DNA of 53,761 bases from Actinomycetota bacterium (GTDB taxonomy: Bacteria; Actinomycetota; Acidimicrobiia; Acidimicrobiales; JAMDDE01), in the NCBI GenBank assembly GCA_023489235.1, contig JAMDDE010000043.1, forward strand, positions 1-53,761, given 5' to 3'. A program made the translations under genes and the position numbers. Of the stretch, positions 52,327-53,761 are shown piece after piece (positions within the stretch are counted from its first letter, which is position 1; each line of letters begins with the position of its first letter). Below the pieces are notes generated by a model. It ran no database searches and was not told the DNA's origin. It saw nothing but the letters and a program-made list of their open reading frames with translations.

Positions 52327-53115
52327 TCAACTCAGTGATTCATACCGTTCTGCAGCATCGGCCAATTGAGGATCGTAGCTGGCTACCAAACCGAACAGCT
52401 CACGAGCACGGGCTATGTGTCCAGCTTGTTCATGTGCGTCAGCTAGGACATACCACTGCCTCAAGTGTCGTGGACGCGGATGGGAAACGCGTTTCCCTGC
52501 CGACTCTTCTAACAGCTTGATGGCTCCCATTGGATCACCCTGCTCGATCAAGGCTCCAGCTACTACTATTCTCCCTTCGGCCAACAGATCAGCATCGGGT
52601 GAGGCCTTGCGAAGTTCCTCGAAGACCAAGTTCATCTTGGAGTAGTTGCCGACAGCTCGATAGCAGTCGGCAATCACCGGATGCTGATCCACTGAACCTG
52701 TAATTGCAACAAATTTGCGAAGCTCCCTTATAGCCTCTTGAAAGTGTCCCAAACGATACAGGCACAATCCCAACAGCTCATGAACTGCACCCGAGCCTGG
52801 TAGCACGGTCTTCAACTTGCGCAAGATTCTCATGGCCTCTACGTACCGATCATTGGCGTAAGCATTGGCAGCGTCAGTCAACGCTGACTCCAGCTGAGCC
52901 ACAGGGTGAACTCCTTGAACGCCGCCAATAACTGCCTGGTTCTCTACCTCTTCTTTGACCTCCTCGGGGAGCTCTACAACGATCGATCGAGATGAACGTC
53001 TCTCTCTCCTTACCGAACCTGCTCCTTTCGTGCCAACTAATTTCTTGTTCGGTCTCTCCAATCTCTTTGATCCACGACGTTTGCCACTTGAACCACTCGA
53101 CCACTCAGTACTCAC
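52327..53115 (-). CDS. TPR-repeat protein of unknown function
   Basis: The first 80 residues are basic and Ser-rich, probably disordered; from about residue 85 there are four to five tetratricopeptide-like helical pairs (ANAYANDRYVEAMRILRKLK, AVHELLGLCLYRLGHFQEAI, VIADCYRAVGNYSKMNLVFE, ALIEQGDPMGAIKLLEES, VLADAHEQAGHIARARELFG). TPRs bind partner proteins; no enzyme motif is present. GTG 53115 is preferred over GTG 53121 because AAGG lies seven bases upstream, inside the T tail of the rRNA operon terminator. It ends 97 bp before gadB and may be cotranscribed with it. Confidence 0.8.
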   Translation of the reverse strand: MSTEWSSGSSGKRRGSKRLERPNKKLVGTKGAGSVRRERRSSRSIVVELPEEVKEEVENQAVIGGVQGVHPVAQLESALTDAANAYANDRYVEAMRILRKLKTVLPGSGAVHELLGLCLYRLGHFQEAIRELRKFVAITGSVDQHPVIADCYRAVGNYSKMNLVFEELRKASPDADLLAEGRIVVAGALIEQGDPMGAIKLLEESAGKRVSHPRPRHLRQWYVLADAHEQAGHIARARELFGLVASYDPQLADAAERYESLS

Positions 53116-53126
53116 GCTCACACCTT

Positions 53127-53167
53127 AAAAATACAAGAACCCCGAGGTGTTTTCCTCGGGGTTCTTG
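53127..53167 (-). terminator. Intrinsic terminator of the rRNA operon
   Basis: A perfect 14-bp inverted repeat, CAAGAACCCCGAGG (53134-53147) and CCTCGGGGTTCTTG (53154-53167), surrounds a six-base loop. On the minus strand it is followed by TATTTTTAA, the classic T tract. It lies directly after the 5S rRNA and only about 15 bases before the TPR gene. Confidence 0.95.
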
Positions 53168-53176
53168 ACCGAATAA

Positions 53177-53294
<118 letters not shown>

Positions 53295-53370
53295 ACCTTT
53301 CAGTGCAATGCAAAAAGCACTGCAACTGCAACTTAGGCTCCCTAAGCACTCCATAGCGAGCATGAGTGAT

Positions 53371-53761
<391 letters not shown>

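Overview
The window reads as a chromosomal segment of a moderate-GC (about half G+C by eye) actinobacterium, most likely from the class Acidimicrobiia. This is an inference. It rests on a single-chain E2-E1 2-oxoglutarate enzyme (Kgd), GTP-dependent PEP carboxykinase, a DevS/DevR-like sensor pair, a HAD phosphatase-helical protein-tlyA block ordered as in mycobacteria, an F420-type nitroreductase/quinone reductase, frequent GTG/TTG starts, and zinc-ribbon forms of L28 and L32. Genes are dense and most lie on the minus strand.

Layout. 1-1800: the truncated end of a FadR-type GntR regulator and a deazaflavin-dependent reductase. 1787-10851 (minus): a compact housekeeping run in transcription order yceD, rpmF, plsX, acpP, rnc, mutM, smc, ftsY, joining lipid synthesis, RNA processing, DNA repair, chromosome condensation and protein targeting. 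rpmF (9881-10060) is a short ORF that is easy to miss. 11186-14489: rpmB, then devR, devS and thiL. 14721-19964: pckG, an MFS transporter, a CaiB/racemase-type CoA enzyme and a divergent guanylate kinase-like protein. 20168-29390: galK, a bPH2/SHOCT membrane protein, a UvrD-family helicase, an alpha/beta hydrolase, a membrane-anchored Mur ligase, ddl, xthA and fabZ. 29576-33379: kgd, preceded by 742 bp of non-coding DNA very rich in inverted repeats. 34122-40859: a hypothetical membrane protein, a YdjC/ChbG-type deacetylase, a two-part protein ending in a TesB-like thioesterase, a possible small protein, an acyl-CoA synthetase and a serine hydrolase. 40924-45355: rsfS, tlyA, a phasin-like helical protein, a NagD-type phosphatase and a DUF1015 protein. 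45436-49820: korB, korA and a class I fructose-bisphosphate aldolase. 49940-50771: a decayed TnpB-like (IS200/IS605) transposase and a terminal hairpin. 50782-53115: glutamate decarboxylase and a TPR protein. 53130-53761: the terminator, 5S rRNA and 3' part of 23S rRNA of an rRNA operon on the minus strand.

How it fits together. Central carbon metabolism stands out. Both Kgd and the ferredoxin-linked KorAB act on 2-oxoglutarate, PckG and the aldolase sit on gluconeogenesis/glycolysis, and GadB drains glutamate, so the segment carries several alternative routes around the 2-oxoglutarate node. Cell-wall precursor genes (the Mur ligase and ddl) converge on each other.

Most unusual signals: (a) the region upstream of kgd, with a promoter-like box, a seven-codon mini-ORF with a sequestered ribosome binding site, a large stem-loop with a T tract, and a separate nested 138-bp inverted-repeat element; (b) three dispersed copies of an IS605-type right-end hairpin (TGACATCCTCCCCA) that look like orphan omegaRNA 3' ends, with one broken tnpB; (c) direct-repeat or palindromic arrays upstream of the DUF1015 and korA genes; (d) a thioesterase fused to an unknown N-terminal domain. 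None is proven to be a new system. No CRISPR array, tRNA gene or intact mobile element was seen.
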